Shown here piece by piece: positions 45,883-53,879 of a stretch of 64,000 nt of DNA. The number at the start of each line of letters is the position of its first letter. Position 1 is the first letter of the stretch. The translations under genes were made by a program, and so were the position numbers. Under the pieces are notes generated by a model. The model saw only the letters and a program-made list of their open reading frames with translations. It did not search any database and was not told the DNA's origin. Source of the stretch: Streptomyces smyrnaeus (GTDB lineage: Bacteria > Actinomycetota > Actinomycetes > Streptomycetales > Streptomycetaceae); NCBI RefSeq assembly GCF_017676345.1, contig NZ_JAFFZM010000001.1:372001-436000 (forward strand), given 5' to 3'.

Positions 45883-46754
45883 GCGCACTGCTCACCACTC
45901 CCCCGCCGGGCGGGGCCACCTCGGCACCGCTCGCGGGCAAAGCGGCGCTGATCACGGGCGCTGCCCGCGGCATCGGCCGGGCGTGCGCGCTGGCGTACGC
46001 CCGGGCCGGGGCCGATCTGCTGCTCACCGACATCGGCCACGACCTGGACGGCGTGCCGTATCCGCTGGGCAGCACCGGCCAGTTGGCGCACACCGCCCAG
46101 CTGTGCCGGGAGCTGTCCGCCGCCTCGGTGGTGGTCACCGCCGAGGCGGACGTACGGGATCTGGACGCCGTGCGTGCGGTGGTGGACGGCGCCCTGGACC
46201 GGTTCGGGCGGATCGACGTGCTGCTCAACAACGCGGGCATCGCGGCGCCTTCGGGCAAGACGGTGCACGACATCACGCCCGACGAGTGGGAGCTGATGCT
46301 CGACGTCGACGTGTCGGGCGCCTGGCGGATGATCCGCGCTGTCGGTGCCGCCATGACGGAGCAGCGTGCCGGCAGCGTCATCAACGTCGCCTCGACAGCC
46401 GGCCTGGTCGGCTACCGGCACTTCGCGGGGTATGTGACCGCGAAGCACGCGCTGGTCGGGCTGACCAAGTCGGCCGCCCTGGACTTCGCACCGTTCGGGG
46501 TACGGGTCAACGCGCTGTGCCCCGGCTCGGTACGGGACGACGACGCGGCCGAGGGGCGGATGCTCAGCGAGATCGCCCGCTCCCTGGACGTGCCGGTGGC
46601 CGAGCACGAGGAGACGTTCGTGGCGGCGCAACCGATGAACCGGCTGATCGAGCCCGAGGACGTGGCCGGGGCAGCCGTATGGCTCGGCTCCGACGCCTCG
46701 CGCCAGGTGACGGGCTCCACGGTCACCGTGGACGGCGGGTTCACCAGCCGGTGA
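45879..46754 (+). CDS. SDR oxidoreductase with mycofactocin-type insert
   Basis: 291 aa Rossmann enzyme. GAARGIG (27-33) binds the nucleotide; NNAG, Ser172, Tyr185 and Lys189 (YVTAK) form the active site. After the second strand (LLLTDIG) there is an insert, HDLDGVPYPLGSTGQLAHTA, matching the one that marks SDRs with tightly held NAD re-oxidised through mycofactocin. It sits between two synthetase-related genes, so it probably oxidises an alcohol of a carrier-bound or released intermediate, with the threonine side chain the obvious candidate. GTG 45879 overlaps the previous stop. Substrate is inferred. Confidence 0.85.
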   Translation: MSALLTTPPPGGATSAPLAGKAALITGAARGIGRACALAYARAGADLLLTDIGHDLDGVPYPLGSTGQLAHTAQLCRELSAASVVVTAEADVRDLDAVRAVVDGALDRFGRIDVLLNNAGIAAPSGKTVHDITPDEWELMLDVDVSGAWRMIRAVGAAMTEQRAGSVINVASTAGLVGYRHFAGYVTAKHALVGLTKSAALDFAPFGVRVNALCPGSVRDDDAAEGRMLSEIARSLDVPVAEHEETFVAAQPMNRLIEPEDVAGAAVWLGSDASRQVTGSTVTVDGGFTSR

Positions 46755-46840
46755 GCGACAACGAGAACTACTGGCGCCACGGGGACTGCAGGAACCACGG
46801 GGACCACGGAGATCACGGGGACAACGGGGAGACGAAGACG

Positions 46841-49639
46841 ATGAACGACACGGGCAGGCTGTGCCGGGCGCTCGCCGTATGCCTGCACAGCGGAGCGGAC
46901 CCCGAACGGCTGGGCCACGAGCTGGCACGGCTGGCGGCCGGCGCCAGGCTGTGGGTGGACGACATCCCCGGCGGCGCCGACACCTCGCTCGCCGCGGTGC
47001 GCCGGGAACGCGAGCTGTCCCGGCCCGTCGACCCGCGCACCGGGCCCGGGATGCGGGCGGTGCTGCTGCGGTACACCGACGGAACGGCGGAGCTGGTCGT
47101 GGTCGCCCACCAGGCGGTGGCGGCCGAGCCGTACGACCTGGCCCGTGCCCTGCTGGGCGAGCCGGTGGACCTGTCGGCATGGCCCGGGGGCCCGGCCGCG
47201 GAGCGGGACGAGCGACTGCGGGCCGCGCTCGCGCGGCTCGACCGGCACCCGGCCCCGGAGTGGGGGCTCGGCGACCCCGGCGACCCGACGGTGGGGCAGC
47301 GGCGCTTGACGCTCCGGGCCCACGGCGACGTACCGGCCGCGGTCACCCTCCGGGCGGCGCTGGGGCTGGTGCTCGCCCGCTGCACCGGGCGCCTGGAGGT
47401 GGAGCTGGGGGTGGACGCCGAGCACGAGGTGGCGTTCTCCGCCGCACCGGCGCAGACCGTGGCGGAGTACCTGGAACAGGTCGGCCGGGCGCGCCCCGCG
47501 CCGGGCGGCACACCGGCCGTCGGGCTGGTGGTCGCACCGGCCGCCGAGATGATCGGCGGGACGGGAGCGAAGGCCGAACCGTTCGAGGTCAGGCCGTTCC
47601 TCGCTCCCCTCCACCCGCTGTCGCTGCACCTCACCGACGACGGCTCCACCGAGCTGAGCGGCAGCTGCGCCTACCGGCGCGCGGCGTTCGGCGACGCGGC
47701 GGTGGAGTGGTTCACCGGCATGCTGGCCACCGCGCACCGGGCGCTGGTCACGGCCGCCCCCGACACCCCGGTGGGCGAACTGCCCCTCTTCGACGAGGAG
47801 CAGCGGTTGGCGCTGGCCCGGCTCGGCGGGCTGGGGCGCCCACTGGACGTACCCGCCGAACGGATCGAGCAGGCCGTACGGCGCAGGGCCGAGCGCTCTC
47901 CCCACCGGCCGGCGGTCACCTGCGAGGGAGAGGGCCTCACCTACCGCCAGCTCGACCAACGTGCGGACCGGTTCGCCGCCGGGCTGCGCAGCCGCGGGGT
48001 GCGGCCCGGGGACCGGGTGGGCGTCTGTCTGGAGCGGTCACTCGACCTGGTGGTGGTGCTGCTCGCGGTGCTCAAGGCGGGCGCCGCCTACGTACCGATG
48101 GACCCGGCGTATCCGGCCGAGCGGCTCGCCTACACCGCCGAGGACGCCGAAGTCCCCCTCGTCGTCACGGACACGGATGCCTTCCCGAAGCTGGACGGGG
48201 TGTGCCTTGTGGGCCCCGCGGCACTCGACGGCCCGCACCCGCAACCGTCCCCGGACGGCACGGCGCACCGGCCGTCACCTCAGGACGCCGCCTACCTCAT
48301 CTACACCTCCGGCTCGACGGGCCGCCCCAAGGGGGTCGTCGTACCGCACCGCAACGTCGCCGCCCTGCTCGCCGCCACCGAGGGGGACTTCGGGCTCGGC
48401 GAGGAGGACGTGTGGACGCTCTTCCACTCCAGCGCGTTCGACTTCTCGGTCTGGGAGATCTGGGGCTGTCTGACGACCGGCGGCAAGCTGGTGGTGGTGC
48501 CGTACTGGGCGGCACGGGAGCCGGCCGAGCTCGCCGCGCTGCTGGACCGGGAGCGGGTCACGGTGCTCAACCAGACGCCGAGCGCCTTCGCCCAGCTGGC
48601 GCAGCTCGACCGGGCCAGCCGGATCACCGACTCGTTGCGGCTGGTCGTCCTCGGCGGTGAGCCGCTCGACACCCGGCCGCTGCGGTTCTGGTTGGACCGG
48701 CATTCGGAGCGGGACTGCCGGCTGGTCAACATGTTCGGGATCACCGAGACCACCGTGCATGTGACCGCGCAGATCGTCACCCGCGGTGCGGCGCTGACCG
48801 GTTCGCGCTCGGTGGGCCGCCCGCTGCCCGGCTGGCATGTCTACGTCCTCGATCCCGACGGCCGTCCGCTGCCACCCGGCGTGCCGGGTGAGATCCACGT
48901 CGGCGGGGCCGGGGTGGCCGGGCAGTACCTCAACCGTCCGGAGCTGACCGCGCGGCGGTTTCTGCCGGATCCGCACGCGCCGGGGCCGATGTACCGCAGC
49001 GGTGACCGGGGCCGGCTGCTGCCGGACGGGCGGCTGGAGCACCTGGGACGGCTGGACAACCAGGTGAAGCTGCGCGGCTTCCGCATCGAGCTGGACGAGA
49101 TCCGCGCCCAGCTGCTCGACGCGCCGTCGGTGACGGCTGCCGCCGTGGTGCTGCGCCGCGAGGGTGGGGATACGGCCGGGGCCCGGCTGGACGCCTACGT
49201 CGTCCTCCGGGCGGACGGGTCCGACGGCAGCCGGGCCGACGCCGCGCAAGAGGTGCGGCAGCACGCCGCGCGCTTCCTGCCCGCGCACATGGTGCCGTCC
49301 ACCGTCACGGCGCTGCCCGCGCTGCCGCTGACCCCCAACGGGAAGGTGGACACCGCGCGGCTGCCGGCCCCGCTGCGGGGGCCGTCGGGGAGTGCGGAGG
49401 AACCGGCGGGGGACGACATCGAGTCGCGGCTGCGCGCGGTGTGGGAAGAGGTCTTCGGCTTCCGGATCGGCCTGGACGACGACTTCTTCGCGCTGGGCGG
49501 CAACTCCCTGCTCGGGGTACGGCTGCTGGCGGCGCTGAAGGCGGCCGGGCTGCCCGGCTTCCCGCTGCCGCAGCTGTATCTGCACCGTACGGTGCGCCAA
49601 CTCGCCCCGCTGCTGGCCGAGGAGGAGGTTCCCGCATGA
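46841..49639 (+). CDS. Non-ribosomal peptide synthetase 3: half-C, A (Thr), PCP
   Basis: 932 aa. The N-terminal ~330 residues contain a degenerate C-domain-like region (ALGLVLARCTGRLEVELGVD, then LHLTDDGSTELSGSCAYRRA) without HHxxxDG. The A domain (YTSGSTGRPKG, FDFSVWEIWG, NMFGITETTVH, TPNGKVDT) has code D-F-W-N-V-G-M-V-H-K, a threonine code. The PCP has Ser889 (LGGNSLLG). No C or TE follows, so the threonyl carrier must be used in trans, probably by the A-less half of NRPS-2. ATG 46841 has GGGGAG at -15; a coupled GTG at 46751 is in frame but would add a repetitive HGD-rich leader. The 3' end overlaps the ATP-grasp gene. Confidence 0.9.
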   Translation: MNDTGRLCRALAVCLHSGADPERLGHELARLAAGARLWVDDIPGGADTSLAAVRRERELSRPVDPRTGPGMRAVLLRYTDGTAELVVVAHQAVAAEPYDLARALLGEPVDLSAWPGGPAAERDERLRAALARLDRHPAPEWGLGDPGDPTVGQRRLTLRAHGDVPAAVTLRAALGLVLARCTGRLEVELGVDAEHEVAFSAAPAQTVAEYLEQVGRARPAPGGTPAVGLVVAPAAEMIGGTGAKAEPFEVRPFLAPLHPLSLHLTDDGSTELSGSCAYRRAAFGDAAVEWFTGMLATAHRALVTAAPDTPVGELPLFDEEQRLALARLGGLGRPLDVPAERIEQAVRRRAERSPHRPAVTCEGEGLTYRQLDQRADRFAAGLRSRGVRPGDRVGVCLERSLDLVVVLLAVLKAGAAYVPMDPAYPAERLAYTAEDAEVPLVVTDTDAFPKLDGVCLVGPAALDGPHPQPSPDGTAHRPSPQDAAYLIYTSGSTGRPKGVVVPHRNVAALLAATEGDFGLGEEDVWTLFHSSAFDFSVWEIWGCLTTGGKLVVVPYWAAREPAELAALLDRERVTVLNQTPSAFAQLAQLDRASRITDSLRLVVLGGEPLDTRPLRFWLDRHSERDCRLVNMFGITETTVHVTAQIVTRGAALTGSRSVGRPLPGWHVYVLDPDGRPLPPGVPGEIHVGGAGVAGQYLNRPELTARRFLPDPHAPGPMYRSGDRGRLLPDGRLEHLGRLDNQVKLRGFRIELDEIRAQLLDAPSVTAAAVVLRREGGDTAGARLDAYVVLRADGSDGSRADAAQEVRQHAARFLPAHMVPSTVTALPALPLTPNGKVDTARLPAPLRGPSGSAEEPAGDDIESRLRAVWEEVFGFRIGLDDDFFALGGNSLLGVRLLAALKAAGLPGFPLPQLYLHRTVRQLAPLLAEEEVPA

Positions 49640-50871
49640 CACTGCTGCTGGTCGGCGCCGGTTCGCAGGTCTACCGCGAGTATCTGCTGGCTTCGGTCGC
49701 CACCGAGTACGACGTCCATCTGCTCGCGGACCGCGCGCCGGCCTGGGAGGCGGCGTATCTGTCCGGGCACTCGGTGGTGGACACCTCGGACGTGGCCGCC
49801 ATGGCGACGGCTGTCCGCCAGCTGGCGGTCGAGGGGGTACTCACTTGGGACGACACCCGGGTCGTGCAGACCGCTGAACTTGCCGAGCTGCTCGGGCTGC
49901 CCGGCAGCACCTCCCGGGCGGCGCTCGCCTGCCGGGACAAGCGGGCCACCCGCCTGGCGCTGGACGAGGCGGGGGTGCCGCAGGCCCGCTCGGTGCTGGT
50001 CACCTCGCTGCCGCAGGCGCGGGCGGCGGCGGCCCGGGTCGGTTACCCGCTGGTCCTCAAACCGCGCGCGCTCAACGCCAGTACGGGCGTCGTGCAGGTG
50101 CCCTCGGCGGACCGGCTGGCGAGCCGCTTCCGGCTGGCCCGAGGCGCCAGGACGCCGGGGGCGGTGGAGGTCGTCCCGGGCGACGTACTGGTCGAGGAGT
50201 ATCTGGACGGCCCCGAGATCAGCGTGGACGCCGCCTGGTTCCGGGGCCGGATGGAGCCTGCCTTCGTGGCCCGTAAGGAGTGCGGATTCCCGCCGTACTT
50301 CGAGGAGACCGGCCACCTCGTCGACGGTTCCGACCCGCTTCAGGGCGATCCGGCGGTGCTGGAGGTGGTGGCGCGGGCGCACCGGGCGGTGGGGTTCGCC
50401 ACCGGGTGGACCCACACCGAGCTGCGGCTGACCGCGCACGGTCCGAAGATCGTCGAGATCAACGCCCGGATCGGCGGCGACCGTATACCGGACATCGGCC
50501 GGCTGGCGCTGGGCACCGACGCGGCACTGACCGCGGCCCGGGTGGCCTGCGGCGCCGAGCCGGACATCCGCCCCGGGCGCCGCCGGGTGGCCGGGGTGCG
50601 GTTCTGCTATCCCGATGCGGACTGCCTGGCCCGCCAGGTGCGGATCGACGCCGCGGCGCTGCCGCCGTCGGTGACAAAGGCGCTGCCGATCGCACTGCCG
50701 GGGCAGGAGCTCCGGCTGCCGCCGCACGGTCAGGTGGCCGGCCGGTACGCGCTGGTGACGGCGGTGGCGGACACGCCGCAGGAGTGCCGTGCGGAGCTGG
50801 AGAAGGCTGCGGGGGCGGTACGGCTGGAGGTGCTCAGACCGCTCGCGGATCCGCGCACACCGAACGCCTAG
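49636..50871 (+). CDS. ATP-grasp ligase in the NRPS operon
   Basis: 411 aa. The N-terminal pre-ATP-grasp domain starts LLLVGAGSQVYREYLLASV. The ATP-grasp core has DKRATRLALDEAGVPQARS, YPLVLKPRALNASTG, VLVEEYLDGPEISVDA, and the metal-binding KIVEINARIGGDRIPD. This is the pattern of carboxylate-amine ligases related to L-amino-acid ligases (BacD-like). It probably joins a further amino acid or amine to a free carboxylate made by the pathway. The ATG overlaps the NRPS-3 stop and a strong hairpin follows, so it is the last gene of the operon. Substrates cannot be read. Confidence 0.85.
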   Translation: MTLLLVGAGSQVYREYLLASVATEYDVHLLADRAPAWEAAYLSGHSVVDTSDVAAMATAVRQLAVEGVLTWDDTRVVQTAELAELLGLPGSTSRAALACRDKRATRLALDEAGVPQARSVLVTSLPQARAAAARVGYPLVLKPRALNASTGVVQVPSADRLASRFRLARGARTPGAVEVVPGDVLVEEYLDGPEISVDAAWFRGRMEPAFVARKECGFPPYFEETGHLVDGSDPLQGDPAVLEVVARAHRAVGFATGWTHTELRLTAHGPKIVEINARIGGDRIPDIGRLALGTDAALTAARVACGAEPDIRPGRRRVAGVRFCYPDADCLARQVRIDAAALPPSVTKALPIALPGQELRLPPHGQVAGRYALVTAVADTPQECRAELEKAAGAVRLEVLRPLADPRTPNA

Positions 50872-50876
50872 CAGCC

Positions 50877-50909
50877 GCCCGGCTCCCCCCCCCCTCGGGG
50901 GAGCCGGGC
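50877..50909. terminator. Perfect 13-bp hairpin closing the NRPS operon
   Basis: GCCCGGCTCCCCC (50877-50889) pairs exactly with 50897-50909 around a 7-nt loop. It lies 5 bp after the ATP-grasp stop and touches the stop codon of the convergent methyltransferase gene, so it should stop transcription from both sides and fixes the right edge of the cluster. Confidence 0.8.
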
Positions 50910-51730
50910 TAGGGCTTCCGCGCCACCCCGCCGAACTCGAACCAGGTCTCGTCCTCCAGCTGGCGCGCGCACAGATCGGAGTCCGGGCGCCAGTTGTTGA
51001 TCTCGACCAGGCCGGGCTCCAGCAGGTCGAGCCCCGCGAAGTACGGTTCGACCTCGTGCGGTTCACGGACCCGGCCCCAATTGCCGTGAGTGCTGCGGTT
51101 CATGAAGTCGGTGACGAAGTCGCGGGTCTCCTTGTCGTGGCTCACCAGCTGGTTGAGCACGACGAAGCTGCCGGAGGGGACGTGCTCCAGTGCGCGGCGT
51201 ACGACGGCGGCCGGGTCGGAGGCATCGGGGATGCAGTGCATCACCGAGATGAACAACAGCGCGACCGGCTGCGACAGGTCGAGCAGTCCGCGCACCTCGG
51301 AGCTGTCGAAGATCGTCTCGGTGTCGCGCATGTCGGCCTGGATCACCCCCGTGTTGACGTTCTCCTCCAGCAGCGCCCGGCCGTGGGCCAGCACGATGGG
51401 GTCGTTGTCGACGTAGACGACGCGGGCCCGCGGGTCGGTGCGCTGTGCGACCTGGTGGACGTTGTCCTGGGTGGGCAGGCCCGAGCCGTGGTCGAGGAAC
51501 TGGCGGATGCCGTAGTCCTCCGCCAGGATGCGCACGACCCGCTGCAGGAAGCGGCGGTTGTTGCGGGCGAGGGCGCCGGTGCGCGGCACTTTCTCGTCCA
51601 GCGCGGCGACGGCCTCGCGGTCGACCGCGTAGTTGTCCTTGCCGCCCAGATAGTGGTCGTACATCCGGGCCACGCTCGGGACAGTGATGTCCACCACGTG
51701 CTCCCCGTTACCGGTTCCGTCTTCCCGCAT
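50909..51730 (-). CDS. DUF574-type SAM-dependent methyltransferase (paralogue 1)
   Basis: 273 aa. Start motif PSVARMYDHYLGGKDNYAVD, then IRQFLDHGSGLPTQDNVHQV and RVVYVDNDPIVLAHGRALL (SAM pocket), and the C-terminal FGGVARKP. Proteins of this family are abundant in Streptomyces beside HATPase and XRE genes; their substrates are unknown. ATG 51730 fits the paralogues; the open frame goes on to 51799. It is more diverged from the tandem pair at 53.9-55.6 kb than they are from each other. Confidence 0.87.
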   Translation of the reverse strand: MREDGTGNGEHVVDITVPSVARMYDHYLGGKDNYAVDREAVAALDEKVPRTGALARNNRRFLQRVVRILAEDYGIRQFLDHGSGLPTQDNVHQVAQRTDPRARVVYVDNDPIVLAHGRALLEENVNTGVIQADMRDTETIFDSSEVRGLLDLSQPVALLFISVMHCIPDASDPAAVVRRALEHVPSGSFVVLNQLVSHDKETRDFVTDFMNRSTHGNWGRVREPHEVEPYFAGLDLLEPGLVEINNWRPDSDLCARQLEDETWFEFGGVARKP

Positions 51731-51923
51731 GTGTGCCCCACTGTGATCACCGGCGCACCGCACGCCGACCGCGCGGGCGCCTGTCTTCGCAGGAAGCATG
51801 CCATGGGGGTCGCGGCCGGACCAACGCCAAGTCGCTTTCGGGCGTGGGAATTTGACGCGTTGCGGGTACAGACCGGGATGAGCCGGGAGGGTTGCGACGT
51901 GCGCCGGGCCTGGGGTCAGTCGC

Positions 51924-52388
51924 TCACAGGGCGCCGGTCATGCCCAGTTCGGCCCAGACGACGCGGCCGCACCGGGTGCCGTGCGCGGAGACGCCCCAGC
52001 GCTGGGCGAGGGCACCCACCAGCTGCAGCCCCCGGCCGTTGACCTCGTCCAGGGTCGCGCTGCGGGGCTGCGGCGCGCAGTTCTGCGCGCCCTCGTCGGA
52101 GACCTCTATGCGCAGACGCTCGCTGTCCAGGTGGATGCGGCACCTTATGCGCACGGTGTCCGTGTGCAGTACGGCATTGGTGACGAACTCGGAGATCACC
52201 AGCTGCGCCGTGTGACCGAGCTCCTCGGGAAAGCCCCAGTGCTGCAGTTTGCTGCGCAGCCGGGCGCGGGCGCGGGCCACCGACGCGGTGTGAGCTGGGA
52301 GCTCGAATCCCTCCTGACGCGCTTCCTCGGCCGGTGCGGCCGACGGTGCGGTCAAAGAGAGCTGCGCAGGGGGATACGAGGAGGCCAC
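51924..52388 (-). CDS. HATPase-domain protein of the anti-sigma-factor (RsbW/SpoIIAB) type
   Basis: 154 aa. One GHKL ATPase domain: VARARARLRSKLQHWGF, the N-box QLVISEFVTNAVLHT, then IEVSDEGAQNC (G1) and GRGLQLVGALAQRWGVS (G2). Single-domain members act as serine kinases or anti-sigma factors. The GTG at 52388 with GGAAGG about 9 nt upstream is preferred to the longer frame from 52475. In Streptomyces such genes commonly sit beside XRE/DUF397 pairs, as here (divergent). Confidence 0.85.
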   Translation of the reverse strand: MASSYPPAQLSLTAPSAAPAEEARQEGFELPAHTASVARARARLRSKLQHWGFPEELGHTAQLVISEFVTNAVLHTDTVRIRCRIHLDSERLRIEVSDEGAQNCAPQPRSATLDEVNGRGLQLVGALAQRWGVSAHGTRCGRVVWAELGMTGAL

Positions 52389-52717
52389 GGGGGAACGCCT
52401 TCCGTCTACCTGTGAGGGGAGGGGACGGCTGCCGGGAACTGCTCCGCACAGGGCCGCCCCAGCGGGCCGGTACACCCGTGCGTCGACCGGAGGGCATCCG
52501 CTGGCCGGCCCTCAGGTGACGCGGGTGATGCTGTGCGGCTCCGGTGCCGGAGCCTCATGAGCTTGGTCACGCTGTTCACTATGCCCAGCATCTTTCACAG
52601 ATGGCAAGAGGAGTTCTGCAATTCGCAGAATCGCACGGGCAGTATGGCTGCTGCATTGGACGCATGGCACACTGCTGACGCCAGGGTCCACCGGGGAGGC
52701 AGTCCAAGGAGGCAGTA
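52389..52717. promoter_or_regulatory. Divergent control region between HATPase and XRE genes
   Basis: No gene is supported in this 329-bp gap. TTCTGC (52614-52619) and GCAGAA (52625-52630) form a perfect 6-bp-arm dyad around AATTC, 88 bp before the XRE start. Its core TCTGCAA is the same as in the repeats at 32851-32882, so it is probably an operator for XRE/DUF5753 regulators. Confidence 0.6.
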
Positions 52718-53575
52718 GTGGCCGAGGCTCGTTCCGCGCCGACTGTGGGGCAGATAGTGCTCGGTCTACGCCTCCGCGATCTCCGCGAGCGCGCGGGGTG
52801 CTCCTTCACGGAGGCCGCGTACGCACTGAGTGTCAACACGACCACGGTGCGTCGCATGGAGAAGGCGGAGGTCGGCCTCAAGCCGCCCTACGTGGAGAAG
52901 CTGCTGCGGATGTACGGGCTCTCCGAAGAGGAGACGGCCTCCTTCCTGTCCCTGGTGGACGAGGCCAACCGGCCCGGCTGGTGGCACAGCTTCCGTGACG
53001 TGCTGCCGCCCTGGTTCAGCCTCTACGTGAGCCTGGAGGGCGAGGCCAGCCTGATCCGGGCCTACGAACCGCACTGCGTCCCCGGACTGCTCCAGACGGA
53101 GGAATACGCACGCGCCCTGCTGCGCACCGGATTCCCCTCCGCCGACGAGGAGGAGCTCGACCGTCGGGTCCAGCTGAGGATGGGGCGCCAGCGGCTCCTC
53201 CAGGACCCCGACGCGCCGGTGCTCTGGGCCGTGCTCGACGAGCAGGTGCTGCGCCGCCACGTGGGCTCCCCCGCGGTGATGCGCGAGCAGATCGACCGGC
53301 TCGTCGAGCTGTCCAAGCAGCAGAACATCACGCTGCAGATCATCCCGTTCACCGCAGGTGCGCACCCCGGCATGTTCGGGCCCTTCCAGCTCTTCCGTTT
53401 CGACATCCCGGAGCTCCCGGACATCGTCTACACGGAGGGGCTGACGGGAGCCACGTACCTGGACCAGCGTCCCGACACCGCCGCCTACCTGGAGGTGTTG
53501 GACCGCATGGGCGCTCAGGCAGCGCCAGTACCACACACCGAGACTGTTCTCGGTGAGATCCGCAAGGAGTTTTGA
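52718..53575 (+). CDS. XRE-family regulator with DUF5753 domain
   Basis: 285 aa. The HTH is at residues ~15-70 (LGLRLRDLRERAGCSFTEAA, then LSVNTTTVRRMEKAEVGLK). The DUF5753 domain follows (LIRAYEPHCVPGLLQTEEYA, QQNITLQIIPF, LPDIVYTEGLTGATYLDQ). It is an intact relative of the frameshifted gene at 33515. The GTG at 52718 is the start. A DUF397 gene follows after 3 bp, giving the standard WhiJ-like pair, and two methyltransferase genes come next. Its ligand is unknown. Confidence 0.92.
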   Translation: MAEARSAPTVGQIVLGLRLRDLRERAGCSFTEAAYALSVNTTTVRRMEKAEVGLKPPYVEKLLRMYGLSEEETASFLSLVDEANRPGWWHSFRDVLPPWFSLYVSLEGEASLIRAYEPHCVPGLLQTEEYARALLRTGFPSADEEELDRRVQLRMGRQRLLQDPDAPVLWAVLDEQVLRRHVGSPAVMREQIDRLVELSKQQNITLQIIPFTAGAHPGMFGPFQLFRFDIPELPDIVYTEGLTGATYLDQRPDTAAYLEVLDRMGAQAAPVPHTETVLGEIRKEF

Positions 53576-53578
53576 ACC

Positions 53579-53839
53579 ATGGGTCATTCAGGCCACCCCC
53601 CACACATATACAACGGCATGCCCGCCAAGCACCTCGGCACCGAGGGCTGGCAGAAGCCGTGGAGCGGCACCAACGGCGGCAGCTGCGTCGAAGCGATGAA
53701 GCTCGGCGACGGCAGAGTCGCGCTGCGTCAGTCGACCGACCCGGAAGGCCCGGCGCTGATCTACACCACCCACGAGTTCGAGACCTTCCTCCAGGGCGCC
53801 AAGCAGGGCGTGGCCGACTTCCTGCTGGCCTCCGACTGA
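53579..53839 (+). CDS. DUF397 protein
   Basis: 86 aa. WQKPWSGTNGGSCVEAMKL is a variant of the usual WRKS(S/R)xS...CVEV signature, then VALRQSTDPEGPALIYTTHE and FETFLQGAKQGVADFL. It starts 3 bp after the XRE stop. The N-terminal 20 residues (GHSGHPPHIYNGMPAKHLGT) are His/Gly-rich and unlike the 78-aa copy at 32959. Likely a small partner of the XRE protein. Confidence 0.9.
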   Translation: MGHSGHPPHIYNGMPAKHLGTEGWQKPWSGTNGGSCVEAMKLGDGRVALRQSTDPEGPALIYTTHEFETFLQGAKQGVADFLLASD

Positions 53840-53879
53840 CCGCACGCCCAGCCGTGGACCCGGAGAACGGAGAGGCCGC

